NCBI GenBank assembly: GCA_039714575.1 | Contig: JBDLJE010000022.1 | Coordinates: 1-27,954, forward strand | Direction of reading: 5' to 3' | Source: Sulfonitrofixus sp039714575 | GTDB lineage: Bacteria; Campylobacterota; Campylobacteria; Campylobacterales; Sulfurimonadaceae | DNA: 27,954 nt | Shown: positions 15,163 to 23,289 of the stretch, piece by piece | Layout of the letters: the number at the start of each line of letters is the position of its first letter | How positions within the stretch are numbered: the first letter of the stretch is position 1 | Program-made: the position numbers and the translations under genes | Notes under the pieces: generated by a model | Seen by the model: the letters and a program-made list of their open reading frames with translations, nothing else | Databases searched by the model: none | Told to the model about the DNA's origin: nothing

Positions 15163-16778
15163 AGGTATCTGGTTTTTCACTTGCAAAAGGCAAAGAACTT
15201 ACGGGTGATGATTTTTACGATGTCAAAACTATTGGTAATCTAAGTGTTGCTATTGTTTGTGATGGTGTTGGTAGTGCTCAAGAGGGTGCACAAGCTGCAT
15301 CAAGGGTAACAAAATATCTAATCAACAACCTAAAATCACGTCCCAAGACTTGGTCACTAGAGAAATCTATTAAAACATTCATCAAGTCAATCAACTCAAT
15401 ACTATACCAAGAATCACAAGTCAATTATGAGCGAAGTGAAATTGTAACAACATTAACAATTGTAGTCATCGAGGGAAACAAGCTCTACGGTGCAAATGTT
15501 GGAGATAGTCGTGTCTATCTACTTAGAGATAAGCAGCTAAATCAACTCTCGTTTGATCACGCTATGGAAGAGGGTGAGTTTGGTGGTGTTTTAACACAAG
15601 CAATAGGTATTGAAAATGATGTAGAACCATATTATTTTGAAAACATAATTTCAAAAGATGACAAAATACTTCTATGTAGTGATGGACTATATACAATTAT
15701 GAGTGAAGATAGACTGAGTAAAGGATTATCACTTGGAGCTTCTTCACTTGTAAAAAAAGCAAGTAAACTAATGGAAGACAACCTTCCAGATGATACAACT
15801 GCTGTTATTTTAGAGGTACTAGAAGCAAATGAGATTGAGACGTTAAAACAACAGAATCTTTTAATTCCACAAAAATTAAAAGTCGGTGACAACATAGATG
15901 GTTATTTACTAGAGAAATCTCTTATACAAAACGACAGGACTTGGCTATGTACAAAAAAAACTAAAAGTTATGTTATAAAATTTGCCCCTTTAGAAGCGAT
16001 AGACAACCCAATGCTCTTAGACCTATTTGTAAAAGAAGCCTGGAATGCTAAAAGGTTAAAATCACCCTACTTTGCGAAAGCAGTAATACCAAAAAACCGT
16101 ACAATGCGTTACTATGTCATGAGCCTTTTAAAAGGTGAGGATTTAAACTCTTTCCTTTCACATAAAAAACTAACCATCGATGATGCCGTTTGTCTTGGAA
16201 AAACTCTTTTAAAGATGGAACAATATTTACTAAAGTATGATTTAGTTCATGGTGATATAAAACCCCATAATATAATGGTTATAGATGAAGATGGAGAGCT
16301 TCATTTTAAGATAATTGACTTTGGAAGCATCACAGAGATTTTTTCAATAGATACAAAAGCTGGAACTCCAAGTTTTTTATCGCCACAACGATTTTTAAAT
16401 GAGGCTATATGCGAGGATAGTGAAATGTTTTCAATAGGGGTTGCACTCTACCTTGCTTTAACTGGAAAATACCCATATGGTGAGATAGAACCTTTTCAAT
16501 CACCCACCTTTAAAGAAGCAAAAAAACCAAGCACATTTAACAAAAACATTCCCCCTTGGCTAGACAGTGTAATTCTTCGCTCAATCGCAATAGATAAAAA
16601 TTTAAGATACGAGCATTATTCTGAAATGGATTATGAACTATCATATCCACAAAAAGTAAAACCGTACCATTCAAAAGAGAGCACCTTTGTCGAACGCGAC
16701 CCTGTTGTCGTCTACAGGTCTGCCTTTTTAGCTATGGTTTTTATAGAGATCGCTACAATATTGTATTTTACAACATAA
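15144..16778 (+). CDS. PP2C-type protein phosphatase fused to a Ser/Thr protein kinase, tail-anchored
   Basis: 544 residues in two enzyme domains. Residues 1-235 are a PP2C phosphatase with metal-site acidic residues in LTGDD (22-23), CDGVG (D40), GDSRVYL, LCSDGLY and DDTTA. Residues 248-510 are a Hanks-type kinase: catalytic loop HGDIKPHN at 369-376 (HGD instead of HRD), metal-binding DFG at 392-394, and an activation segment ending SPQ. The glycine-rich loop is poorly formed. A single hydrophobic helix ends the protein, so it should be anchored with both domains in the cytoplasm. Similar fusions sit beside nitrate assimilation genes in several gammaproteobacteria, where their target is not established. 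It is last in the nrt block, suggesting control of nitrate uptake or reduction by phosphorylation. Confidence 0.88.
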   Translation: MSSTNIKVSGFSLAKGKELTGDDFYDVKTIGNLSVAIVCDGVGSAQEGAQAASRVTKYLINNLKSRPKTWSLEKSIKTFIKSINSILYQESQVNYERSEIVTTLTIVVIEGNKLYGANVGDSRVYLLRDKQLNQLSFDHAMEEGEFGGVLTQAIGIENDVEPYYFENIISKDDKILLCSDGLYTIMSEDRLSKGLSLGASSLVKKASKLMEDNLPDDTTAVILEVLEANEIETLKQQNLLIPQKLKVGDNIDGYLLEKSLIQNDRTWLCTKKTKSYVIKFAPLEAIDNPMLLDLFVKEAWNAKRLKSPYFAKAVIPKNRTMRYYVMSLLKGEDLNSFLSHKKLTIDDAVCLGKTLLKMEQYLLKYDLVHGDIKPHNIMVIDEDGELHFKIIDFGSITEIFSIDTKAGTPSFLSPQRFLNEAICEDSEMFSIGVALYLALTGKYPYGEIEPFQSPTFKEAKKPSTFNKNIPPWLDSVILRSIAIDKNLRYEHYSEMDYELSYPQKVKPYHSKESTFVERDPVVVYRSAFLAMVFIEIATILYFTT

Positions 16779-16901
16779 ACTCAAGATCATCTGGCGCGCG
16801 GTACCGCTGTTGATTATCTTAAAAACCTGAAGACACCGCAAAAGAAGACAGCTTATATCAACAAAGTACTCAAAGCCTTGATGGAAAGTTTTCCTAAGTA
16901 A
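16779..16901 (+). pseudogene. 3' relic of an unidentified gene
   Basis: Immediately after the kinase stop, the same frame stays open for about 40 codons to TAA 16899-16901, encoding ARGTAVDYLKNLKTP and NKVLKALMESFPK. It has no start codon or ribosome site. Its codons (GCG, CGC, ACC, CTG) match the GC-richer genes to the right, not the AT-rich kinase. It looks like the C-terminal end of a gene whose front was removed when the narK-kinase block arrived. The parent protein is not recognised. Confidence 0.55.
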
Positions 16902-16972
16902 AGGGCTCTTCTAAAGACTTTCTCAGCCCCCTCACTCTATACTCACTTTAGACACGTAGTATAGGAGCCTTG

Positions 16973-18301
16973 ATGAGTGACTGGTTTGAGCGTCTTTTTC
17001 ACCATTCAAAAACAGCAAAACCTATAGTGCACCACTTTGGCCGCAGTATCAACGCGCAGCTGAACCCCCAGGAACACCAACTTTTCAACCAAGCCGTTGA
17101 GGCCTTTCGTGAGGGGAGAACAGTCGAAGCCTACGAACACTATCTCCGTTCGCTTGAAAACTTCAATGGCGACCTCTCCAACGGGAACATTCAGATGTAC
17201 TACGAAGATGAAGCTCTTCACTTTACGCTCTACCAGGGCAGTGCTGTTATACGCGGCGTGGTCACAGACAAGACATTTGAGGCGCACAGCATCATCACGA
17301 GCAGAGCCTTGATGAATGTTGCCATAAAACGCCACCTTTTGGAACGTAACGACCAACTCACCTATGTACGCTACTACACCCATGGTGACTTTCTGCAGCT
17401 CAAGGTCTATCTCGACAACACCACCATGACACCCCAGAAGATCTTCTACCCGCTTCGCGAGCTCGCCCTCAATGCCGACTATGAAAAAGAGTATCTTCAC
17501 TACCACTTCAAACAGCCGCACCTTACCGAGGTAGAGCATCTTAAAAACATCAGCGAAGATGAACTTCGCATCAAATACGACGCTATGCAGAGGTGGATAG
17601 AGGATTGTCAAAAAGAGCTGACCCAGCTCCCTTCCAATGACAACATCAGCACCGTCTCGTTCACACTGTTGAGCCTTCTCTTTCAGATAGACTACCTGCT
17701 CGTCCCGCATAAAGAGATCATGCAGGAGATCTTTGAAAAGATCAACAGTTTTTTCACAGCTGATGAACGTCTGGTTGAACAGAAAAACGATGAGCTTCTC
17801 ACCTTTATTCAGAAACTGCAGAAACTTACATTCAGCGAGTTCGCACCCCATTTCTATAAAGCACAGTTCACCTTTTCACCCATGGAGCACACCACCTCTG
17901 AAGAGCTGAACCAGTTTATAGAGGCTTCGCTGGAGAAGTTCCGCTGGTTCAGACAGCACCGGTATGAGCATGTCGCCTCTACGATAAGCCGTTATATCCC
18001 TCTCTATATACTATACAACTACGGCATCCACCCCTCATACCGCTCACTCTTGCATCTTCTTGTCGAGATACAAAACAGTGACTTTTTTGTCTCATTGGAT
18101 TATGAAGCTTTGTACCATACACACGACAAAAGTTTCAACAAAGATGCGATCATCACAGAGATCCATGATGCAATAGCGCCTTACCAAGAGCAGTTCATCC
18201 ATCTTGAAGCCTTTGGCAAAAAGCTTAACTATACCACCCTGGAGGAGTTCAGTCACAGTTTTTATCTGCATCTTAAAAACCTGAACTATACCGAACTATG
18301 A
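16973..18301 (+). CDS. unrecognised cytoplasmic protein, partner of the downstream protease
   Basis: 442 residues, no signal peptide or membrane helix. An N-terminal helical hairpin (HQLFNQAVEAFREGRTVEAYEHYL, within residues 35-60) looks like one TPR-type repeat. A mixed beta/alpha region follows at about 70-180, and its part at residues 122-164 aligns without gaps to residues 294-336 of the next protein. The rest is mostly helical and rich in aromatic residues. The ATG at 16973 is chosen over the TTG at 16970 because AGGAG lies five bases upstream. Its stop overlaps the protease start by 4 bp (ATGA), so the two are probably made together. No function is assigned; a YbjN or secretion-chaperone-like fold is a guess from the strand-helix pattern. 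Confidence 0.8.
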   Translation: MSDWFERLFHHSKTAKPIVHHFGRSINAQLNPQEHQLFNQAVEAFREGRTVEAYEHYLRSLENFNGDLSNGNIQMYYEDEALHFTLYQGSAVIRGVVTDKTFEAHSIITSRALMNVAIKRHLLERNDQLTYVRYYTHGDFLQLKVYLDNTTMTPQKIFYPLRELALNADYEKEYLHYHFKQPHLTEVEHLKNISEDELRIKYDAMQRWIEDCQKELTQLPSNDNISTVSFTLLSLLFQIDYLLVPHKEIMQEIFEKINSFFTADERLVEQKNDELLTFIQKLQKLTFSEFAPHFYKAQFTFSPMEHTTSEELNQFIEASLEKFRWFRQHRYEHVASTISRYIPLYILYNYGIHPSYRSLLHLLVEIQNSDFFVSLDYEALYHTHDKSFNKDAIITEIHDAIAPYQEQFIHLEAFGKKLNYTTLEEFSHSFYLHLKNLNYTEL

Positions 18302-19389
18302 ACACACAGACCATACTGCAGACCTACATCAACAACATCATCCAGATCAGCACCCCTTACGGCAGCGGCAGCGGGTTTGTCATCGATGATGTCATTATCA
18401 CAAACTCCCATGTTGTCAGTGGTCTTAAAGAGGTAGTCATATCGGCCAAGACCCTCAAACGTCAGAAAGCAGCCGTCATCTATGACGATCAGGTACTGGA
18501 CCTTGCCTTTATCGCCCTGCCTGAGATGAGCATAGACAATCACCTCATCTTGAGTTCAAAGACGGTACATGACGGTGACGTCGCCATCGCGATCGGTCAT
18601 CCTTACGGTCTGAACTACTCTACGACAGAGGGGATCGTCTCTAAAGCAGACAGGCTGGAGGGTGAAGTCGAATACCTGCAGATCGATGCCGCTATCAACC
18701 CCGGAAACAGCGGCGGCCCTGTTCTCAATGTCAACGGCGAGGTCATCGGGGTCAACACCTTCATCCTGCTTAACACCCAGAATCTGGGGTTCGCCCTTCC
18801 CTACTACTATGTCCGAGAAGCACTCGATGCCTTTAAAACGCTGAACAGGCAGAACATCATCCGCTGTTTCTCCTGCAAGAATCTTGTCGAAGAGGAGAGC
18901 ATTCAAAACGATTTCTGTCCGCGTTGCGGGGTGAAGCTGGACGTTGCAAAACAGCGCCGTTTGGGCTACCGGCCATCCGGGGTAGTAGCCCTGATCGAAA
19001 AGATACTCGCTGCACTTCATATCGATGTCACTATCGCCAGAGAGAGTCAGCGCAGCTGGAAGTTCGACGAAGGAAGCGCCCGTATTCACATCAATTTTTA
19101 TGAGAACGGCATCATCATGGCCGATGCACTGCTCTGCAACATGCCCCAGAAGAACATCGAAGCGATGTATGATTATCTCTTGGACAAAAACGACGTTTTT
19201 GACTATCTTCAATTCTCCATCAACGAAAACAGCATCATGCTCTCCTACCTCATCATCGACTCTTCACTGACGTTTGAAGAGGGACAGGTCGGACTTAAAC
19301 GGCTCAGGAAAACAGCCAACAAGTATGATGATATCTTGATCGAGAAGTTTGGGGCAACACGCCCGAAGAGAGACGAGGATGAGTTTTAG
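18298..19389 (+). CDS. cytosolic HtrA-like serine protease with zinc ribbon and C-terminal YbjN-like domain
   Basis: 363 residues. Residues 1-180 are a trypsin-like S1C protease with the full catalytic triad: H38 (TNSHVV), D68 (DLAFIAL) and S138 (GNSGGP). Unlike DegP/HtrA there is no signal peptide, no membrane anchor and no PDZ domain, so it should act in the cytoplasm. A zinc ribbon follows (C190, C193, C207, C210). The final 130 residues form an alpha/beta domain that resembles YbjN or type III chaperone folds in its strand pattern and aligns with part of the upstream protein. The 4-bp overlap with that gene suggests a complex, perhaps with the partner presenting substrate or restraining the protease. 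Confidence 0.85.
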   Translation: MNTQTILQTYINNIIQISTPYGSGSGFVIDDVIITNSHVVSGLKEVVISAKTLKRQKAAVIYDDQVLDLAFIALPEMSIDNHLILSSKTVHDGDVAIAIGHPYGLNYSTTEGIVSKADRLEGEVEYLQIDAAINPGNSGGPVLNVNGEVIGVNTFILLNTQNLGFALPYYYVREALDAFKTLNRQNIIRCFSCKNLVEEESIQNDFCPRCGVKLDVAKQRRLGYRPSGVVALIEKILAALHIDVTIARESQRSWKFDEGSARIHINFYENGIIMADALLCNMPQKNIEAMYDYLLDKNDVFDYLQFSINENSIMLSYLIIDSSLTFEEGQVGLKRLRKTANKYDDILIEKFGATRPKRDEDEF

Positions 19390-19445
19390 AGTACCTTAAC
19401 ACATTATCACCAAGCAGTTCCATGCAAAGATCCATAATAACTATG

Positions 19446-19500
19446 GTTACAACTGTTTGCGTCTAGGTATCCTCTGCTTTTTGTAACAATTATAAGCAGA
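19446..19500. repeat. two overlapping inverted repeats before the M3 peptidase gene
   Basis: GTTACAA (19446-19452) pairs with TTGTAAC (19481-19487), and TCTGCTT (19473-19479) pairs with AAGCAGA (19494-19500). The two pairings interlock, so an RNA could form one or the other. They may be operators or a switchable leader; the 19390-19549 gap otherwise shows only AT-rich promoter-like sequence. Confidence 0.3.
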
Positions 19501-19549
19501 TTTACTTTAATTGACTACCATTATAGATAATAATCAGACTAGGACCATT

Positions 19550-21505
19550 ATGAGCAGACAACCATTTATCCCTTTTGAGGTCAACCTTGAGACCTTTAAC
19601 AGCGAACTGACAGCAAAACTTGACCATGACCGTAAAACACTTATACAGCTTCTCGACATCAAAGAGAAAAGTTACCAGAACTTTGTCAAGCCTTTCGAGA
19701 TGATGGATGAACGTCTTGACCAGTTTTTCACCCCCCTCTCACACCTCAACTCTGTCAACAACTCGGAGACGACACAGAAGGTCTATGCCGACGCCCTGCC
19801 GCCACTTACCGAGTACTCAACAGAGATCGGTCAGAACCTAGCCATTTATGAAGCTTTTAAGATCATTAAAGAGCGTGAGTATGCAACACTAAACCAAGAG
19901 CAGCAGCGTGTTGTCGACCTTAATATCCAAGGCTTCGAACTCTCCGGAGCCCATCTTGACCTGGGTCCGAAAGAGCGTCTTAAAGCGATCAATCTTAAAA
20001 AGAGTGAACTGACCAACGACTTTTCGCAAAACCTTCTTGACGCGACAAATGCCTATGAACTGTTGATCGAAGATGTAAAAGACGTTGAAGGTCTTCCCCA
20101 GAGCGACATCGAAGCAGCCAAGACAGAAAAAGAGGGTAAGACCGTATATCGATTCACCCTTCAGATGCCCTCATACATCGCCTATATGACCTATGGCCCA
20201 AACAAAGGCTACCGTGAAGAGCTCTATCGTGCTTACACTACCCGTGCACCTCAAAACGCAGCGATTATCGATGAACTTCTTGCGCTTAAGATGGAGATGG
20301 CGCAGCTGCTTGGTTTTAAAAGCTATGCGGAGTACTCTATTGCGACCAAAATGGCGCCAAAAACAGAGAGTGTCATCGACTTCTTGGAAGAGCTTGCGAC
20401 CAATGCACATGAGCAGGGTCAAAATGAGTTGGAAGTGCTTAAAAAGATGAGCGACACACCGCTTGAGAGTTTTGACACCGGCTACTACAGCGAGATCCTC
20501 AAAAAAGAGAAGTATGACATTGACGAAGAGGCCTACCGCCCCTACTTTGAACAGAACTCTGTTGTCGAGGGGATGTTTGTCTTTTTGCATAGACTCTTTG
20601 GGATCAGCTTTAGAGAGACCAGTGAAACCTTATGGGATGAAAAAGCAAGTTCATATGACCTTTATGTAGATGAGAAGCTTCGTGCCCGTGTCTATCTTGA
20701 CCTCGAAGCACGTGAGAGCAAACGCGGCGGTGCCTGGATGCACAACTGGCAGAGCCACTGTAGAGATGAGAATGGCCATGAACAGCTTGCTTCTGCATTT
20801 ATCGTCTGTAATTTTCCTGCATCGACTGAAGAGAACCCATCTCTGCTGCGCCATGATGACGTAGTCACCCTCTTCCATGAGATGGGACATGCCCTTCACC
20901 ATATGCTCTCTACTGTTGATGAAAACGGCGTAAGCGGTGTCAACGGTGTGGAGTGGGATGCGGTTGAGTTCCCTTCACAGTTTTTAGAGAACTTTGCCTA
21001 TGAGCCGGAAGTGCTGAGGCTCTTTGCCAAACATCATGAGAGTAATGAGATACTGAGTGAAGTGATGATAGAGAAGTTGGTCCGTGCAAAAAACTTCCAG
21101 TCTGCTATGGGCATGCTACGCCAGCTGGAGTTCTCTCTTTTTGACTTTAAACTACACCTCAGTCTCTACCAGGGTGATGAAGTCCAGAACCTGCTTGACC
21201 ATACACGTGAAAAAACATCACTGATCAAACCACCGGGTTACAACAAGTTTCAAAACGGTTTTGCGCATATCTTCGCCGGCGGTTATGCAGCGGGGTACTA
21301 CTCGTACAAGTGGGCAGAGGTCTTGAGTGCTGACGCCTTTTTTGCCATCGTTGATCAGGGGATCTTTGATACCAAGCTGGGTCATGACTATCTCAACATC
21401 ATCTTGGCAAAAGGCGGTTCAGAGAGTATGCAAACACTTTTCAAAGAGCTGCTTGGACGTGAACCGCAGACACAAAGTCTACTACGTCTAAATGGGATCG
21501 GGTGA
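19550..21505 (+). CDS. prlC: M3-family oligopeptidase (oligopeptidase A / PrlC-like)
   Basis: A 651-residue zinc metallopeptidase that degrades short peptides in the cytoplasm. The zinc motif HEMGHAL has H443, E444 and H447, and the third ligand lies in the downstream EFPSQFLENF helix. The C-terminal FAHIFAGGYAAGYYSYKWAE is typical of the family (FAHIFAGGYAAGYYSYKW). No export signal is seen. The ATG at 19550 is chosen because AGGA lies five bases upstream; a TTG at 19511 would place the start within AT-rich promoter-like sequence. Its stop overlaps the next gene by 4 bp (GTGA). The symbol is by similarity to E. coli PrlC. Confidence 0.92.
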   Translation: MSRQPFIPFEVNLETFNSELTAKLDHDRKTLIQLLDIKEKSYQNFVKPFEMMDERLDQFFTPLSHLNSVNNSETTQKVYADALPPLTEYSTEIGQNLAIYEAFKIIKEREYATLNQEQQRVVDLNIQGFELSGAHLDLGPKERLKAINLKKSELTNDFSQNLLDATNAYELLIEDVKDVEGLPQSDIEAAKTEKEGKTVYRFTLQMPSYIAYMTYGPNKGYREELYRAYTTRAPQNAAIIDELLALKMEMAQLLGFKSYAEYSIATKMAPKTESVIDFLEELATNAHEQGQNELEVLKKMSDTPLESFDTGYYSEILKKEKYDIDEEAYRPYFEQNSVVEGMFVFLHRLFGISFRETSETLWDEKASSYDLYVDEKLRARVYLDLEARESKRGGAWMHNWQSHCRDENGHEQLASAFIVCNFPASTEENPSLLRHDDVVTLFHEMGHALHHMLSTVDENGVSGVNGVEWDAVEFPSQFLENFAYEPEVLRLFAKHHESNEILSEVMIEKLVRAKNFQSAMGMLRQLEFSLFDFKLHLSLYQGDEVQNLLDHTREKTSLIKPPGYNKFQNGFAHIFAGGYAAGYYSYKWAEVLSADAFFAIVDQGIFDTKLGHDYLNIILAKGGSESMQTLFKELLGREPQTQSLLRLNGIG

Positions 21506-22509
21506 AAAAACTTCTCCCTCTTTTTCTATTGCTGGCCACCCTACTTTCAGGAGCTGAAGTGAAAATAGCCACCTACAATGTCGAAAACCTCTTCGATCTC
21601 AAATACAGCGGTCATGAGTATGAACAGTACGTCCCCAACACCTCATGGCGATGGAACAGTGACACCTACCGCACAAAGCTCAAAAATATTGCCAAAGTCA
21701 TTGTGGATATGAACCCTGACATCATCGCTCTGCAAGAGGTCGAATCGCTGCAGGCGCTGAAAGATCTTAAAGCACAGATCCAGAGAGAGGGACTTTATCT
21801 TCCCCACTATGCTATCGCCTCAGCCAAAGAGACGACTGTTAAAGTAGCCCTGCTTTCAAAGTACCCTCTGCGTACACAGGAGCTGCGTGTCACAGCCTCA
21901 TACAAGTACCGTAATATTCTTGAAGCCCAAGTACAACTCGGTGATGAAAAGCTCTATCTCTTTGTCAACCACTGGAAAGCCAAGTCGGGTCCGGAGAGTA
22001 AGCGGATCATCTCAGCCAAGGTCTTAAAAAAACGTCTAAATGCACTGGACAGTGTCAACTACGTCCTGCTTGGCGATTTTAACTCCGACTACAGAGAGAA
22101 CGAGACCTTTGTAAAAAAACGTAAACACAACGACACCAAAGGGATCACCGGGATCAACCATCTCCTTAAGACTGTTGACAACAATCAAGCAGTGACACTG
22201 CAAGACCTGAAAAGCTGTCAACACTGCGCCTACAACCTCTGGTATGAACTCCCTAAAGAGAGCCGCTGGAGCCATAAGTATCGTGGACGCGGCGAAGGGC
22301 TTGACAGCATAATCATCTCTCCACGACTGGCTGATGGTAGAGGGCTTGAGTATGTAGAGGGAAGTTTCAAAAAATTCAATGCGCCCTATCTCTTCAAAAA
22401 AAAGAAGATCTACCGATGGCAGCGCAGCCGCAAGTACCCAAAACATCATACGGGCAGAGGCTATTCCGACCACCTGCCCATATATGCAAATTTCACTGTC
22501 GCACCATAA
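21502..22509 (+). CDS. secreted endonuclease/exonuclease/phosphatase-family protein
   Basis: 335 residues, beginning at GTG, with a Sec signal peptide (KKLLPLFLLLATLLSGA). The mature protein has all the main motifs of the EEP fold: ATYNVENLF, IALQEVES, FVNHWKAKSG, LLGDFNSD and the closing SDHLPIYA. These hold the metal-binding Asn, Glu and Asp residues and the catalytic His pair, so it should be an active metal-dependent phosphodiesterase in the periplasm or outside. DNA, RNA or a phospholipid head group are all possible substrates. It is coupled to the M3 peptidase gene, which suggests a nutrient-recycling pair, though that link is weak. Confidence 0.85.
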   Translation: MKKLLPLFLLLATLLSGAEVKIATYNVENLFDLKYSGHEYEQYVPNTSWRWNSDTYRTKLKNIAKVIVDMNPDIIALQEVESLQALKDLKAQIQREGLYLPHYAIASAKETTVKVALLSKYPLRTQELRVTASYKYRNILEAQVQLGDEKLYLFVNHWKAKSGPESKRIISAKVLKKRLNALDSVNYVLLGDFNSDYRENETFVKKRKHNDTKGITGINHLLKTVDNNQAVTLQDLKSCQHCAYNLWYELPKESRWSHKYRGRGEGLDSIIISPRLADGRGLEYVEGSFKKFNAPYLFKKKKIYRWQRSRKYPKHHTGRGYSDHLPIYANFTVAP

Positions 22510-22533
22510 GGGTAAAACGAGCTATAATAGAGA

Positions 22534-23289
22534 ATGAAAACAGATGTTCTGATCAAATACCTGATATATCAACTCTACCGTGCTCGATTAAAGCTGTCGG
22601 GAGTCTCTGCAGCATCAGATCCGGAGGAGCTGCATCAATTTAGAGTCGCTCTGCGGCGCAGCCGTTCCCTGCTGCAGCTCTATCTACCCAAGTCTGACGC
22701 TATACACGATGTCATCAAGACAATGTTCAGACCCACCAATATCTTGCGGGAACTTGACGTCTTGCTCCACTCTCTGGAAAAGAACGACTACCCGAAGCTC
22801 TATAAACAGCTTCGATCCTACCGGAACAGACAATACAAGCTGATCACTCCGGATATATATATAGAACACAACACCAATCTCCTCGAAAAGCTGATCGACG
22901 AACTGCTCACTATAAACACCGCTTACACTGACAAAACACTCATTCAAAAGGCGTTAAAATACTACAAAAAGACCAATACCGCCTATAAAGCACTTGCGCC
23001 GGACACGCCGCCCAAAAAGCTGCATGAACTGCGTATAAAGTTTAAAACGGCACGTTACGCACTTGAACTTCTTAAAGAGAACGGACTCTCACACAACGAT
23101 AAAAAGATCGATTATGCCAAGAAAAAACAAGATGAACTCGGCGCGATCCAGGATGCCCACTCCCAGTTGGTTCTGTTAAAGACATTTTGTAAAACATGCA
23201 AGCTTGACGAATGCAGACACCTCTACAAAGCGCGTAAAAAAGAGTATAAAGCTCTGGTCAAGACGGCAATGTCCAATCGATCGGACTGA
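22534..23289 (+). CDS. CHAD-domain protein (likely polyphosphate-binding)
   Basis: 251 residues made almost entirely of one CHAD domain, an alpha-helical fold rich in conserved histidines and basic residues. The N-terminal motif ELHQFRVALRRSRSLLQLY and the internal repeat KLHELRIKFKTARYALELL are diagnostic. CHAD domains bind inorganic polyphosphate in the family members studied. No signal or membrane helix. A TATAAT 6 bp before the ATG lies in the 24-bp gap after the nuclease gene. The 3' end overlaps the convergent ung gene by 32 bp. Confidence 0.88.
   Translation: MKTDVLIKYLIYQLYRARLKLSGVSAASDPEELHQFRVALRRSRSLLQLYLPKSDAIHDVIKTMFRPTNILRELDVLLHSLEKNDYPKLYKQLRSYRNRQYKLITPDIYIEHNTNLLEKLIDELLTINTAYTDKTLIQKALKYYKKTNTAYKALAPDTPPKKLHELRIKFKTARYALELLKENGLSHNDKKIDYAKKKQDELGAIQDAHSQLVLLKTFCKTCKLDECRHLYKARKKEYKALVKTAMSNRSD

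Noticed and set aside
17006..17851. Long minus-strand ORF (281 codons) opposite the 442-residue protein
   Set aside because: It mirrors the codon pattern of the plus-strand gene and has no ribosome site or recognisable domain. The plus-strand frame has a good start and is coupled to the protease gene.
18556..19212. Minus-strand ORF opposite the serine protease
   Set aside because: The plus strand clearly encodes the catalytic triad and zinc ribbon; the opposite frame is a shadow.
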